Assembly (NCBI RefSeq): GCF_003443875.1
Contig: NZ_CP027482.1
Location: 930,001 to 994,000, forward strand
Direction: 5' to 3'
Source: Aeromicrobium sp. A1-2
GTDB taxonomy: Bacteria > Actinomycetota > Actinomycetes > Propionibacteriales > Nocardioidaceae
DNA length: 64,000 bases
Shown one piece after another: positions 16,751-27,464 of this stretch. The position numbers and the translations under genes are program-made. Every line of letters begins with the position of its first letter. Position 1 is the first letter of the stretch. The notes beneath the pieces were generated by a model. That model did no database searches. It saw nothing but the letters and a program-made list of their open reading frames with translations, and was not told where the DNA came from.

Positions 16751-18953
16751 TCCCTCGACGCGTCGCACGACGCGGACCAACCGTGACACGTGGCTCGACC
16801 ATGTCATCATCGCGATCGCCTTCGCGGTGCTGCTCTCGGGTTTCCGCTCCGTGATCAGCGGCAACGACTGGTGGATCACGACGATCCTGGTCGCCATGCT
16901 CACGGGCCTGACCTGCGCCGTGCTGCGCGCTGTCAGCGTGCGCTGGGTTGCACCGATCGCGATCGTGGTCGAGCTGCTCGCACTCGCGTGGGTCTTCGTC
17001 CCGGACACCCTGATCGTCATCGTGCCGACTCTCGACACCTTCCAGGGGCTCGGCAGTCTCGCGTCGGCGGCGAAGACCATCATCGTGGGCGAGCAGGCTC
17101 CGGTGGTTGCCGCCGAGCCGGTCGTGCTGGTCATGGCCAGCTCGTTCGGGCTGCTGGTCGTCGTGGCCGACTCGCTGCTGGCGCGTCGGCGGGCAGCTGC
17201 GACGGTCGGGGCTCTGCTGCTCGCGGTGTTCGTGACGCCGGCGCTGATCTCCGGCGACACGCCATCGGTCTGGTTGTTCGCGACGGTTGCGGCGCTCTGG
17301 CTGGTGATCCTGCGGTCGCGCACGGCGCTCGGCGGTTCGCTCGCGCAGCGCGGCCGTGGGCCCGCTCTCGTGCTGGGAAGCGCCGCGTTGGCGGCCGCGG
17401 TCGCCTTCCCGATCCTCTCGCCCGACGTCAGCGCGGTCGCGACGTCGTGGGGCAAGCCGCCGCCGGCGGTGTTCGGTCGGGGCATCAACCCGATGCTGGA
17501 GCTGGGGCAGAACCTGCGCCGCAACGGCACCGCGACGGCACTGACCTACACGACGGGACTTTCCGAAGCGCCGTACCTCAAGGTCGCGACGCTGCGGGAC
17601 TTCACCGGCAGGACCTGGAAACCGGGTTCGACCAAGCGGTTCGACGCCGCCGAGGGGGAGTTCGCGGTCAAGGACGGGATCAAGACCGAGAAGGCGTTGA
17701 CCACGATCGCGATCCGGCAGCTGCGCACCACGATGCTGCCGGTTCCCTATCCGCTGTACGAGGTCGCCGGGCTCGAGGGCACATGGTCACGCGAGAGATT
17801 CGGGTTGACGATGGGCTCGACCGACAGCGACACCCGTGGTCAGACGTACTCCGTCACGAGCCTGGACATCCAGCCCACAGCGCAGCAGATGCGGGCGATC
17901 AGGACCGACATCGGCCTGCAGCTGCAAGAAGAGGTCAAGCTGCCCGACAAGATCCCCGCCGCGATCGAGGAGACCGCCCGTGAGGTCACTGCGGACGCCA
18001 CAAACCAGTACGACAAGGTCATCGCCCTGCAGAACTTCCTCCGCAACGGCGCGTTCACCTACTCCGAGACCGCCCCGGTCGCCGACGGCTACGACGGCAA
18101 CGGTGTCGAAGTCATCGCGGAGTTCCTGCAGAGACGCGCGGGCTACTGCGTGCACTTCTCCTCGGCGATGGCCGTGATGGCGAGGACGCTCGACATCCCC
18201 TCACGCATCGCGGTGGGATACGCGCCGGGCACAGTGACCGGGGTCCGAGACGACCGCAACGTCTACGAGGTGACCTCCGACGACCTGCATGCCTGGACCG
18301 AGATCTACTTCACGGGCGTGGGCTGGGTCAGGTTCGAGCCGACGCCGGGCGTCGGTTCGACTCCGGGGTTCGTCGAGCCGGGGGTGCCATCCTCCGACGT
18401 GAGCTCGGAGGATGCCCCGCCCGTCGACCGCCCGTCGGTCCGAGGCGAGAACGACGCCGTCGCAGCTGCCCCCACGACCTCGGAGGCCTCGCGGACCGCT
18501 CCTCGCACTGCGCTGACGACCTTGGCCGGGCTGATCGTCCTGATGAGCGCACCGGCGCTCATCCGGGGCGCGCGCCGGCGCTGGCGGCTCGCCCGGGCGG
18601 AGGTCGACCCGCTCTGGCGCGAGCTCGAGGACACCGCTATCGACCTCGGTGTCCGGTTCTCGGTCGCCGACACCCCCCGCGGCTTCAGCCGACGATTGCA
18701 CGATCGGTCCGGCGTGGACCACGAGGCGCTGGACCGCTTGCTCGACCGGATCGAACGGGCCCGCTTCGCGCGCAGCTCCGGAGTGGACGGGGACGGTGCC
18801 GGCGACCTCCGGATCGTCATCGCCTCGCTGCGGGCCGGAGCGTCGGCCCGGCAACGATGGCGGGCCACCCTGCTTCCACGTTCGCTCGCCGGCCGTCGGT
18901 CGCACGCTGCGCCTGCACCACTCGCGACGGACGTCGTGGGGCGGACCGGGTGA
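16737..18953 (+). CDS. Transglutaminase-like membrane protein (TgpA family)
   Basis: Membrane protein of 738 aa. The N-terminal ~220 residues hold several hydrophobic helices (TgpA_N type), followed by an extracytoplasmic transglutaminase core. The catalytic triad is visible: Cys in RRAGYCVHFSSAMAVMAR, His in DDLHAWTEIY and the Asp/Glu region FEPTPG. A further membrane helix (~residues 590-610) and a C-terminal DUF4129-like segment end the protein. Homologues are membrane proteins thought to cleave or cross-link extracytoplasmic peptides. Overlap with the DUF58 gene supports one operon with MoxR. Confidence 0.88.
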   Translation: MLRADPSTRRTTRTNRDTWLDHVIIAIAFAVLLSGFRSVISGNDWWITTILVAMLTGLTCAVLRAVSVRWVAPIAIVVELLALAWVFVPDTLIVIVPTLDTFQGLGSLASAAKTIIVGEQAPVVAAEPVVLVMASSFGLLVVVADSLLARRRAAATVGALLLAVFVTPALISGDTPSVWLFATVAALWLVILRSRTALGGSLAQRGRGPALVLGSAALAAAVAFPILSPDVSAVATSWGKPPPAVFGRGINPMLELGQNLRRNGTATALTYTTGLSEAPYLKVATLRDFTGRTWKPGSTKRFDAAEGEFAVKDGIKTEKALTTIAIRQLRTTMLPVPYPLYEVAGLEGTWSRERFGLTMGSTDSDTRGQTYSVTSLDIQPTAQQMRAIRTDIGLQLQEEVKLPDKIPAAIEETAREVTADATNQYDKVIALQNFLRNGAFTYSETAPVADGYDGNGVEVIAEFLQRRAGYCVHFSSAMAVMARTLDIPSRIAVGYAPGTVTGVRDDRNVYEVTSDDLHAWTEIYFTGVGWVRFEPTPGVGSTPGFVEPGVPSSDVSSEDAPPVDRPSVRGENDAVAAAPTTSEASRTAPRTALTTLAGLIVLMSAPALIRGARRRWRLARAEVDPLWRELEDTAIDLGVRFSVADTPRGFSRRLHDRSGVDHEALDRLLDRIERARFARSSGVDGDGAGDLRIVIASLRAGASARQRWRATLLPRSLAGRRSHAAPAPLATDVVGRTG

Positions 18954-19035
18954 TCCGGTCAGGGATCTAGCTCGTGTCGCGGTCGAACTGCTCCTTCGGC
19001 TCAACGTACGAACCCGGCGCCCGACGATTGCTCAT

Positions 19036-19046
19036 GCTGATAAAGT
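19036..19046 (+). promoter_or_regulatory. Extended -10 promoter of the leuA leader
   Basis: TGA-TAAAGT at 19038-19046 fits an extended -10 box. The same TAAAGT hexamer serves the tRNA-Gln promoter. Transcription would begin about 4 nt before the leader peptide start. No good -35 is visible. Confidence 0.5.
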
Positions 19047-19056
19047 ACGAACCATC

Positions 19057-19085
19057 ATGCGGAACCAGAGCCTGCTCCTTCTCTG

Positions 19086-19104
<19 letters not shown>
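19057..19104 (+). CDS. Leucine-rich leader peptide of leuA
   Basis: A 15-codon frame reads MRNQSLLLLCRAEVL and ends in TAG. Four consecutive leucine codons (19072-19083: CTG CTC CTT CTC) and a fifth at the end make it a textbook amino-acid-sensing leader. It precedes leuA by 72 bp and is followed by a strong hairpin. Leader peptides with leucine runs control leuA in other actinobacteria. When charged tRNA-Leu is scarce, the ribosome should stall on these codons and change the fold of the RNA beyond. The peptide itself has no expected function. Confidence 0.8.
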
Positions 19105-20907
<1,803 letters not shown>

Positions 20908-20912
20908 GCGAA

Positions 20913-20938
20913 ATTACTGTACTGGCCGGTACAGTAAT
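20913..20938 (+). promoter_or_regulatory. Palindromic operator upstream of the lysine-catabolic genes
   Basis: A perfect 10-bp inverted repeat, ATTACTGTAC-N6-GTACAGTAAT, lies between leuA and the saccharopine-dehydrogenase-like gene. The spacer TGGCCG nearly extends the symmetry. The shape and AT-ends look like a TetR-family operator and not an intrinsic terminator, as there is no T-run. The regulator is not encoded next to it. Confidence 0.65.
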
Positions 20939-21029
20939 CGGCCGTTGTTGCGATAGCCTCAGTGTGACGCCGAACACCCTCGGCGCATGGTTGCCCGCGG
21001 TGCGATCCGCCGCGGCGTGAGGAGGATTC

Positions 21030-22112
21030 GTGGCGCGCATCATCAATCAGGTCGCAGTGTTCGGTCTTGGCAAGGTCGGCGAGCTTGTCGCCGTCATGCT
21101 GGGCGAGTCGGGGTTCAAGGTCGTCGGCTACGACGCAGCTCCCCGCGACGATCTCGGATTCGAGGTCAAGCCGCTCGACGTGCAGGACACTGCGGCCCTG
21201 CGTGAGTCGCTGCGCGGCGTCGATGCGGTCGTGTCATGCCTGCCGTACTACCTCAACATTGACGTGGCCGAGGCCGCGTCCGACGCTGGGACGCACTACT
21301 TCGACCTGACCGAGGACGTGCCGACGACCAACCGGGTCATCGAACTGGCCGGCCAGAAGCAGGGCGCGGCCTTCGCCCCGCAGTGCGGTCTCGCGCCGGG
21401 CCTGATCGGCATCATCGGCGCCTCGATCGCCAAGACCTTCGACGAGATCCGGTCGATCGAGCTCAAGGTCGGCGCCCTCCCACAGAACCCCACGGGGCTG
21501 CTCGGCTACGCCATCAACTGGTCACCCGAGGGCGTCGTCAACGAGTACCTCAACGATTGTGAAGTGTTGCGCTCGGGCAACCGGCAGATGGTGCCGGCCA
21601 TGACTGAGAAGGAGCGCGTGTTCATCGGTGGCATCGAGCTCGAGGCGGCGCTGACCTCCGGTGGGCTCGGCACGATGTGCGAGACGTACGAGGGCCAGGT
21701 GCACCGCCTCGACTACAAGACGTTGCGCTATCCCGGACATTTCGACCAGATGCACTTCCTGTTCGACGAGCTCAACCTGCGCGACGAGCGCGAGCTGGTC
21801 GGCCGGATGCTGGTCGACGCGAAGCCTCCGGTCAACGACGACGTCGTGTTCATCCACGCGGCGGTCGAGGGTCGCAAGAACGGTCACCCGTTCCGTGAGA
21901 ACCACGTGCGCGCCTACAAGCCCCTGGAGATCGCCGGCCGGGTCTGGCGGGCGATCTCGTGGACCACGGCCGCCTCGGCGGTCAGCGTCGTCGAGCTCGT
22001 CGCGGACGGCATGCTCGCGCAGAGCGGTTTCATCAAGCAGGAAGACATCGCGCTCGAGCAGCTGTTCTCCACCCAGGCAGGACGCCACTTCGCCGAGCAG
22101 GGAGAGGTCTGA
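21030..22112 (+). CDS. Saccharopine dehydrogenase family protein (lysine 6-dehydrogenase-like)
   Basis: Protein of 360 aa with an N-terminal Rossmann domain (VAVFGLGKVGELVA, GxGxxG) and the saccharopine-dehydrogenase catalytic and C-terminal domain (APQCGLAPGLIGIIG). The length fits lysine 6-dehydrogenases, which oxidise the epsilon-amino group of lysine to give the semialdehyde that cyclises to piperideine-6-carboxylate. The next gene, 1 bp downstream, encodes an ALDH7-type dehydrogenase that would oxidise that product, and this supports the assignment (inference). The GTG at 21030 has a GAGGAGG site upstream. A palindromic operator lies ~100 bp before it. Confidence 0.82.
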   Translation: MARIINQVAVFGLGKVGELVAVMLGESGFKVVGYDAAPRDDLGFEVKPLDVQDTAALRESLRGVDAVVSCLPYYLNIDVAEAASDAGTHYFDLTEDVPTTNRVIELAGQKQGAAFAPQCGLAPGLIGIIGASIAKTFDEIRSIELKVGALPQNPTGLLGYAINWSPEGVVNEYLNDCEVLRSGNRQMVPAMTEKERVFIGGIELEAALTSGGLGTMCETYEGQVHRLDYKTLRYPGHFDQMHFLFDELNLRDERELVGRMLVDAKPPVNDDVVFIHAAVEGRKNGHPFRENHVRAYKPLEIAGRVWRAISWTTAASAVSVVELVADGMLAQSGFIKQEDIALEQLFSTQAGRHFAEQGEV

Positions 22113-22113
22113 C

Positions 22114-23619
22114 ATGACTGACATCGCCAACCGCGCACAGGACATCCTCGACCGGCTCGGTGCCGGCAACCCCTTCGTCACCGATGGTGACCTGGTCAGC
22201 CGCTCGCCGATCGACGGGAGCGAGCTGGGCCGGCTGCGGTCGCACACCGCCGACGAGGCCGCCGACATGATCGGCCGGGCCCAGGCGGCGTTCGAGCAGT
22301 GGCGCAGCGTCCCGGCCCCGGTCCGCGGACAGTTCGTCCGTGAGCTCGGAGAGCTGTTGCGTGAGCACAAGGACGATCTGGGTGCCCTGGTCTCGATCGA
22401 GGCCGGGAAGATCGTGTCCGAGGGCCTCGGCGAGGTGCAGGAGATGATCGACATCTGCGATCTCGCGGTCGGTCTGTCGCGCCAGCTGCACGGCCTGACG
22501 ATCGCGACGGAACGTCCTGGTCACCGCATGATGGAGCAGTGGCACCCGCTCGGGGTCATCGGCGTCATCTCGGCGTTCAACTTCCCGGTTGCGGTGTGGT
22601 CGTGGAACGCCGCACTCGCGTTCGTGTGCGGTGACGCCGTGGTGTGGAAGCCGTCTGAGAAGACCCTGCTGACCGCACTGGGTTGCCAGGCGCTGGCCAC
22701 CGAGGCCGGCCGTCGCGCTGGCGTGCCCGAGGGGCTGTCGGCGGTGCTGATCGGCGACCGCACGGTCGGCGCGGCGCTGGTCGACGACCCGCGCGTGCCG
22801 CTGGTGTCGGCGACCGGCTCGACCCGGATGGGCAAGGAGGTCGCACCACGCGTCGCTGCCCGGCTCGGCCGCACTCTGCTCGAGCTCGGTGGCAACAACG
22901 CCGCGATCGTTGCCCCGTCGGCCGACCTGGACCTCGCGGTCCGCGGCATCGTGTTCTCCGCGGTCGGCACTGCGGGGCAACGCTGCACCTCGCTGCGCCG
23001 GATCATCGTGCACGAGTCGATCAAGGACGACCTCGTGGCGAGGCTGAAGGCCGCGTACGAGACGTTGCCGATCGGCTCGCCGCTTGAGCCCACGACGCTG
23101 GTGGGCCCACTGGTCGACCAGAGCGCGTTCGACGCCTTCGGCGCTGCGATCAAGCAGGCGCAGGCCGACGGCGGTGACGTCGTGACCGGCGGCACCCAGG
23201 CCGCGGTCTACGGAGATGGCTTCTACGTCCACCCGGCGATCGTCGACATGCCCCAGCAGACCGAGATCGTCAGGGCCGAGACGTTCGCGCCACTGCTGTA
23301 CGTGTTGACGTACACCGACTTCGCCGAGGCGATGGTGCTGCACAACGAGGTCGCCCAGGGCCTGTCGTCGTCGATCTTCACCCTCGACGTGCGTGAGGCC
23401 GAGCTGTTCATGTCGGTCGTCGGCTCGGACTGCGGCATCGCCAACGTCAACATCGGCCCCTCGGGCGCTGAGATCGGGGGCGCCTTCGGCGGCGAGAAGG
23501 AGACTGGCGGGGGGCGCGAGTCGGGCTCGGACGCGTGGCGTGCGTACATGCGTCGCTCGACCAACACCGTCAACTACTCGACCGAGCTGCCGTTGGCACA
23601 GGGTGTCGAGTTCGGCTGA
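22114..23619 (+). CDS. Aldehyde dehydrogenase, ALDH7 type (aminoadipate-semialdehyde dehydrogenase)
   Basis: NAD(P)-dependent aldehyde dehydrogenase of 501 aa. The catalytic cysteine is in GTAGQRCTSLRR and the general-base glutamate in LELGGNNAAIV. The substrate-binding text (VISAFNFPVAVWSWNAALAFVCGDAVVWKPSEKT) resembles antiquitin/ALDH7A1 and bacterial AmaB, which convert 2-aminoadipate-6-semialdehyde to 2-aminoadipate. It starts 1 bp after the saccharopine-dehydrogenase-like gene, so the two probably form a lysine degradation unit. The ATG at 22114 follows GGGAGAGG. The exact substrate is inferred from family and context. Confidence 0.85.
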   Translation: MTDIANRAQDILDRLGAGNPFVTDGDLVSRSPIDGSELGRLRSHTADEAADMIGRAQAAFEQWRSVPAPVRGQFVRELGELLREHKDDLGALVSIEAGKIVSEGLGEVQEMIDICDLAVGLSRQLHGLTIATERPGHRMMEQWHPLGVIGVISAFNFPVAVWSWNAALAFVCGDAVVWKPSEKTLLTALGCQALATEAGRRAGVPEGLSAVLIGDRTVGAALVDDPRVPLVSATGSTRMGKEVAPRVAARLGRTLLELGGNNAAIVAPSADLDLAVRGIVFSAVGTAGQRCTSLRRIIVHESIKDDLVARLKAAYETLPIGSPLEPTTLVGPLVDQSAFDAFGAAIKQAQADGGDVVTGGTQAAVYGDGFYVHPAIVDMPQQTEIVRAETFAPLLYVLTYTDFAEAMVLHNEVAQGLSSSIFTLDVREAELFMSVVGSDCGIANVNIGPSGAEIGGAFGGEKETGGGRESGSDAWRAYMRRSTNTVNYSTELPLAQGVEFG

Positions 23620-23664
23620 CGCGCCGCGGCGTCGGGATCGGCCGGTTGTGTCGGCGGACGGATG

Positions 23665-23670
23665 CATGCT
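23665..23670 (+). promoter_or_regulatory. -10-like element for the VOC gene
   Basis: CATGCT ends 6 nt before the ATG at 23677; same geometry as at 30056 and 35894. Confidence 0.35.
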
Positions 23671-23676
23671 GGCCCC

Positions 23677-24114
23677 ATGAGCAGAGAATTTCAGGTGACG
23701 TTCGACTGCGCCGACCCGGCCGCCCTGGCGGAGTTCTGGGCTGCTGCGCTCGACTATGCGGTGCAGGCGCCGCCCCGCAGCTTCGACTCGTGGGACGCCG
23801 CGCTGGAGGCCTTCGGAGTGCCACCGGAGGACTGGAACTCCCGCTCGGCGATCCTGCCTGTCGATGGTGAGGGGCCACGGCTGTTCTTCCAACGAGTCCC
23901 TGAGGGCAAGGTGGCCAAGAACCGGCTACACCTCGACCTCCGCGTCGCGGCCGGACTCGAGGGTGATGTCCGCATGGAGGCGCTGGAGGCCGAGGCCACG
24001 CGACTCGCGTCCCTCGGTGCCACCCGCGCCTACCGGGTCGAGCCCGCACCGCCGATGGAGTACGGCTTCATCACGATGCTGGATCCAGAGGGCAACGAGT
24101 TCTGCCTCGACTGA
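23677..24114 (+). CDS. VOC (glyoxalase-like) family protein
   Basis: Protein of 145 aa with the vicinal-oxygen-chelate fold of the glyoxalase-like type common in actinobacteria: FQVTFDCADPAALAEFWAAAL at the start, NRLHLDLRV in the middle and TMLDPEGNEFCLD at the end. The C-terminal DPEGNEFC segment usually carries a metal or substrate residue. Function is not predictable. The ATG at 23677 is chosen over 23662 because the domain begins there. It stands alone between the aldehyde dehydrogenase and recO. Confidence 0.8.
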   Translation: MSREFQVTFDCADPAALAEFWAAALDYAVQAPPRSFDSWDAALEAFGVPPEDWNSRSAILPVDGEGPRLFFQRVPEGKVAKNRLHLDLRVAAGLEGDVRMEALEAEATRLASLGATRAYRVEPAPPMEYGFITMLDPEGNEFCLD

Positions 24115-24171
24115 TCAGCGGACCTGGGCGCTCAGGGCGCGCCGTGCGGCACATACGTCAGACCCACACGG

Positions 24172-24177
24172 CACAAT
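24172..24177 (+). promoter_or_regulatory. -10-like element for recO
   Basis: CACAAT ends 6 nt before the recO GTG; predicts a leaderless transcript. The same hexamer and spacing occur before thiL. Confidence 0.45.
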
Positions 24178-24183
24178 GGGCGG

Positions 24184-24912
24184 GTGAGCCTCTACCGCGA
24201 CACCGGCATCGTGCTGCGTGTCCACAAGCTCGGCGAAGCCGATCGCATCATCACGTTGCTCACCCGTGACCGTGGCCTGGTGCGAGCCGTCGCCAAGGGC
24301 GTCCGCAAGACGACATCACGATTCGGCGGACGGCTCGAGCCGTTCATGCACGTCGACCTCCAGCTGGCCGAGGGGCGATCGCTCGACATCATCACGCAGG
24401 CCGAGACGGTCAACGCGTTCGCGAAGGATCTCGGCGCCAACTACGCGGCCTACACCGCCGGCACCGCGATGCTGGAGACCGCCGAGCGGCTCGTGACCGA
24501 GGACGGCGAGCCGGCCGTGCCGCAGCTCCAGCTGCTCGTCGGGGCCCTGCGCGCGCTCACGGAGGGACGCATGACACCGAGCCTGATCCTGGACTCCTAT
24601 CAGCTCAGGGCGCTGTCGATCGCGGGCTACGCGCCAACGTTCGACGGCTGCGCCCGCTGCGCTGCCGAGGGCCCGCACCGCAACTTCCACGCCGCATCCG
24701 GTGGCATGCTGTGCGACGACTGCCGGGTCGCCGGCTCCGCGGCCCCGTCGCCGTTCACCGTGACGCTCCTCGCCGGCCTGCTCAGCGGTGACTGGGCGTC
24801 GGTCGGTGCGTCGGACGACCGTTCCCGCCGTGAGGCCAGCAGCGTCGTCAGCGCCTATCTGTCCTGGCATCTTGAGCGCGGACTGCGGTCCCTGACCCAC
24901 GTGGACCGCTGA
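24184..24912 (+). CDS. recO: DNA repair protein RecO
   Basis: RecO (242 aa) anneals SSB-coated single strands and loads RecA with RecR in gap repair. The N-terminal OB fold starts [21 protein letters not shown] and a CxxC...CxxC zinc module is present (CARC near residue 156 and CDDC near 178). The GTG at 24184 has no Shine-Dalgarno site but sits 6 nt after CACAAT, consistent with leaderless translation. The stop overlaps the uppS start by one base (TGATG), so the genes are coupled, as in most actinobacteria. Confidence 0.94.
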   Translation: MSLYRDTGIVLRVHKLGEADRIITLLTRDRGLVRAVAKGVRKTTSRFGGRLEPFMHVDLQLAEGRSLDIITQAETVNAFAKDLGANYAAYTAGTAMLETAERLVTEDGEPAVPQLQLLVGALRALTEGRMTPSLILDSYQLRALSIAGYAPTFDGCARCAAEGPHRNFHAASGGMLCDDCRVAGSAAPSPFTVTLLAGLLSGDWASVGASDDRSRREASSVVSAYLSWHLERGLRSLTHVDR

Positions 24913-25676
24913 TGAAGCGCGACGTACGCCAGCCGGTCCCGCACTCCTCGGGAGCGACCCCGCCGAACATCCCGATCGATCAGGTCCCGCGCCATGTCGC
25001 GATCGTCATGGACGGCAACGGACGATGGGCCAAGCAGCGCGGGCTCCCGCGCACCGCCGGTCACGAGATGGGCGAGGCGGCCTTGTTCGACGTCGTCGAG
25101 GGCGGCATCGAGATCGGCGTCAAGGCCATCTCGGCCTACGCGTTCTCGACCGAGAACTGGAAACGCTCACCCGATGAGGTGCGTTTCCTGATGGGCTTCA
25201 ACCGTGATGTGATCCGGCGGCGGCGCGACGAGATGCACGAGCTCGGGGTGCGCGTGCGCTGGGCGGGTCGCCGCCCTCGCCTGTGGCGCAGCGTCATCAA
25301 GGAGCTCGAGACCGCCGAGGAGCTGACCCAGGACAACGACGTGCTGACGCTGACGATGTGCGTCAACTACGGCGGTCGCGCCGAGATTGCCGATGCCGCC
25401 GCAGCCCTGGCCCGCGACGTCGCCGCCGGCCGGGTCAATCCCGACAAGATCACCGAGAAGACCTTCGCCCGCTACCTTGACGAGCCCGACATGGAGGACG
25501 TCGACCTGTTCTGGCGGACGTCAGGGGAGCAGCGCACCAGCAACTTCCTGCTGTGGCAGTCGGCCTACGCCGAGATGGTGTTCTCTGACATCGCCTGGCC
25601 CGATGTCGACCGACGAGCGCTGTGGGTCGCGATCGAGGAGTACGCCGCGCGCAACCGGCGCTACGGCTCGGCCTAG
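24912..25676 (+). CDS. uppS: Isoprenyl transferase (cis-prenyl diphosphate synthase)
   Basis: Enzyme of 254 aa that extends allylic diphosphates with isopentenyl diphosphate to make the polyprenyl carrier lipid for cell-wall synthesis. The catalytic aspartate lies in [16 protein letters not shown] near residue 34. The substrate-binding motifs FSTENWKRS and [16 protein letters not shown] are intact. A basic N-terminal extension of about 30 residues is usual in actinobacteria, whose product is often decaprenyl diphosphate. It is coupled to recO. A convergent lipoprotein gene ends 11 bp downstream. Confidence 0.94.
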   Translation: MKRDVRQPVPHSSGATPPNIPIDQVPRHVAIVMDGNGRWAKQRGLPRTAGHEMGEAALFDVVEGGIEIGVKAISAYAFSTENWKRSPDEVRFLMGFNRDVIRRRRDEMHELGVRVRWAGRRPRLWRSVIKELETAEELTQDNDVLTLTMCVNYGGRAEIADAAAALARDVAAGRVNPDKITEKTFARYLDEPDMEDVDLFWRTSGEQRTSNFLLWQSAYAEMVFSDIAWPDVDRRALWVAIEEYAARNRRYGSA

Positions 25677-25687
25677 GTCCCCGGGGA

Positions 25688-26557
25688 TCAGCCGGTCTTC
25701 TGTGCCCACGCGCACGGGATGTAGGGGCCGTACTCGTCGAACGTGGCCGAGTCCTCGTTCGGTCCGAAGCCGACGAGGACCCAGTCATCGGAATTGAGTC
25801 TGCTGCTCGCCCCGAGCGGCAGACCGTAGTACGAGTAGATGTCCTCGCCGGTGACCTCAGTTGTGGAGTCGTCCGGGCCGGTGAACAATCGGGTGTCCTC
25901 CAACAGGTAGGCATCAGCGTCGCCGACTCCAGGTTGTGGGCAGTTCCCGCCGTAGCCGCCATATCCCTCGGCCTGCACGGGCCGGCCGTCCACGATCGAG
26001 ACGGTCCGCGTGACGTCGTGGGGCGGGGTCTCGCTGCACGCGCCGATGTCAGCCAGATCGAGGCGCTTCTCCGAGACCCGGAAGGCGCCCTCGACCGGGG
26101 TGACCTTCGTGACGACGGTCGCGCAGCGTGCCGTCTCGGCGATCGGGTCGAGTACCTGGACCGCAGTTTCCTTGTCTGCGTCCCACAGCCAGACGTACCA
26201 GATCTGGGAGAGCCCGTTGCCCTCGATCCGGGTCAGGTTCGCCATGGCGTCCTCGAACCCGTCGGCATCGACATCGCCGTACACGATGGGCTTGTCGCCG
26301 AGGGAGTACTGACCGCGGTCGATCGTGCCGACGGGCTTCGAGCCGTCCAGTGTCACCGACTCGTCCCGCGGGGTGTCGAACCACTTGGCGGTCGAGAAGT
26401 CGAACTCACGGATCGCCTTGGCGTTCGGATCCGGACCCTGGGAGAGCGTGGGGCCCGCCGGCGGCGTGGGGCCGTCGGCCTGGGGGGCTCCTGATCCGCA
26501 GGCGGTGATCGTGGCGACCACCACGGCGATCAGGGAGGCTCTCACCTGCGAGCGCAT
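25688..26557 (-). CDS. Lipoprotein, function unknown
   Basis: Secreted protein of 289 aa. A short signal peptide (MRSQVRASLIAVVVATITAC) ends in a lipobox-like ITAC with Cys20 as the likely lipid anchor, followed by a Pro/Gly-rich linker. The mature part contains VYGDVDADGFEDAMANL, which resembles FG-GAP or VCBS-type calcium-binding loops (DxDxDG). Conserved cysteines in the C-terminal half may form disulfides. It sits on the outer face of the membrane. A minus-strand TAGATT ends 7 nt before the ATG, so the mRNA may be leaderless. No function is known. Confidence 0.75.
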   Translation of the reverse strand: MRSQVRASLIAVVVATITACGSGAPQADGPTPPAGPTLSQGPDPNAKAIREFDFSTAKWFDTPRDESVTLDGSKPVGTIDRGQYSLGDKPIVYGDVDADGFEDAMANLTRIEGNGLSQIWYVWLWDADKETAVQVLDPIAETARCATVVTKVTPVEGAFRVSEKRLDLADIGACSETPPHDVTRTVSIVDGRPVQAEGYGGYGGNCPQPGVGDADAYLLEDTRLFTGPDDSTTEVTGEDIYSYYGLPLGASSRLNSDDWVLVGFGPNEDSATFDEYGPYIPCAWAQKTG

Positions 26558-26564
26558 GAATCCC

Positions 26565-26570
26565 AATCTA
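26565..26570 (-). promoter_or_regulatory. -10 element for the lipoprotein gene
   Basis: TAGATT on the minus strand, 7 nt before the start codon. Confidence 0.45.
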
Positions 26571-26667
26571 CGACTGGAGATCTCGAAGTGCAGCGGATCG
26601 TGCGAATTCGGTGCCGGCGCCGCCGGGCTCCGGACCGGCGGCGCTCTGAGCAGGTAGGGCGGACCGA

Positions 26668-26673
26668 TAGGCT
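26668..26673 (+). promoter_or_regulatory. -10 element for the FAH-family gene
   Basis: TAGGCT ends 8 nt before the ATG; no Shine-Dalgarno sequence, leaderless transcript likely. Confidence 0.5.
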
Positions 26674-26681
26674 GCGGGCAT

Positions 26682-27464
26682 ATGAGAATCGCCAGGTTTG
26701 CGGGTGACGACGACCCCCGCTTCGGAGTCATTGGGGACGACAATGGTGTCCCCACCATCGCTGTGCTGAACGGGGACCCCCTGTACGCAGGGCTCAACCT
26801 CAGCGGCCAGAAGATCCCGCTCGCCGACGTGCGTCTGCTCGCGCCGGTCATCCCGCGCAGCAAGGTCGTGTGCGTCGGCAAGAACTACGCCAAGCACGCC
26901 GCCGAGATGGGCGGCGAGGTGCCGGCAGAGCCGCTGATCTTCCTCAAGCCCAACACCAGCGTCATCGGGCCGGGCGAGCCAGTCTTCTACCCGACCCAGA
27001 GCCAAGACGTGCACTACGAGGGCGAGCTCGCCGTCGTGATCGGTCGCATCTGCCGCGACATCTCCGCCGCGGACGCTGCCAAGGTCATCTTCGGCTACAC
27101 GATCGGCAACGACGTCACGGCACGTGACCTGCAGGCCAAGGACGGCCAGTGGGCGCGAGCCAAGGGCTTCGATACCTTCTGCCCGCTCGGACCGTGGATT
27201 GAGACGGACTTCGACCCGTCCGACGTCGCGGTCACGACCCGCCTCAACGACGAGATCAAGCAGGACGGACGCACGTCCGACATGGTCTTCACAGTGCCGG
27301 CCATCGTCGAGTACGTCTCGTCGTTCATGACGCTGCTCCCGGGCGACGTCATCCTCACCGGCACCCCCGAGGGTGTCGGTCCGATGCAAGTTGGTGACGA
27401 CGTCAGCGTGACCATCGAGGGCATCGGCACCCTGACGAACAGCGTGGTGAGCCGTGAGCAGTGA
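26682..27464 (+). CDS. Fumarylacetoacetate hydrolase family protein
   Basis: Protein of 260 aa with the FAH fold used by C-C bond hydrolases and oxaloacetate decarboxylases. The N-terminal small domain is followed by [19 protein letters not shown] and the metal-binding acidic residues in [13 protein letters not shown] (ExE) and a later Asp in [12 protein letters not shown]. It overlaps gltX by 11 bases, and this pairing upstream of gltX is common in actinobacteria. The substrate is unknown. Acylpyruvate hydrolase or oxaloacetate decarboxylase activity would fit the motif set. Confidence 0.88.
   Translation: MRIARFAGDDDPRFGVIGDDNGVPTIAVLNGDPLYAGLNLSGQKIPLADVRLLAPVIPRSKVVCVGKNYAKHAAEMGGEVPAEPLIFLKPNTSVIGPGEPVFYPTQSQDVHYEGELAVVIGRICRDISAADAAKVIFGYTIGNDVTARDLQAKDGQWARAKGFDTFCPLGPWIETDFDPSDVAVTTRLNDEIKQDGRTSDMVFTVPAIVEYVSSFMTLLPGDVILTGTPEGVGPMQVGDDVSVTIEGIGTLTNSVVSREQ

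Noticed and set aside
20913-20938. The palindrome after leuA as an intrinsic terminator
   Set aside because: The arms are AT-rich at the ends and no T-run follows; an operator fits better.
22033-23892. Long minus-strand open frame opposite the aldehyde dehydrogenase
   Set aside because: Composition is biased and no motif is present; it is the antisense shadow of a conserved enzyme.
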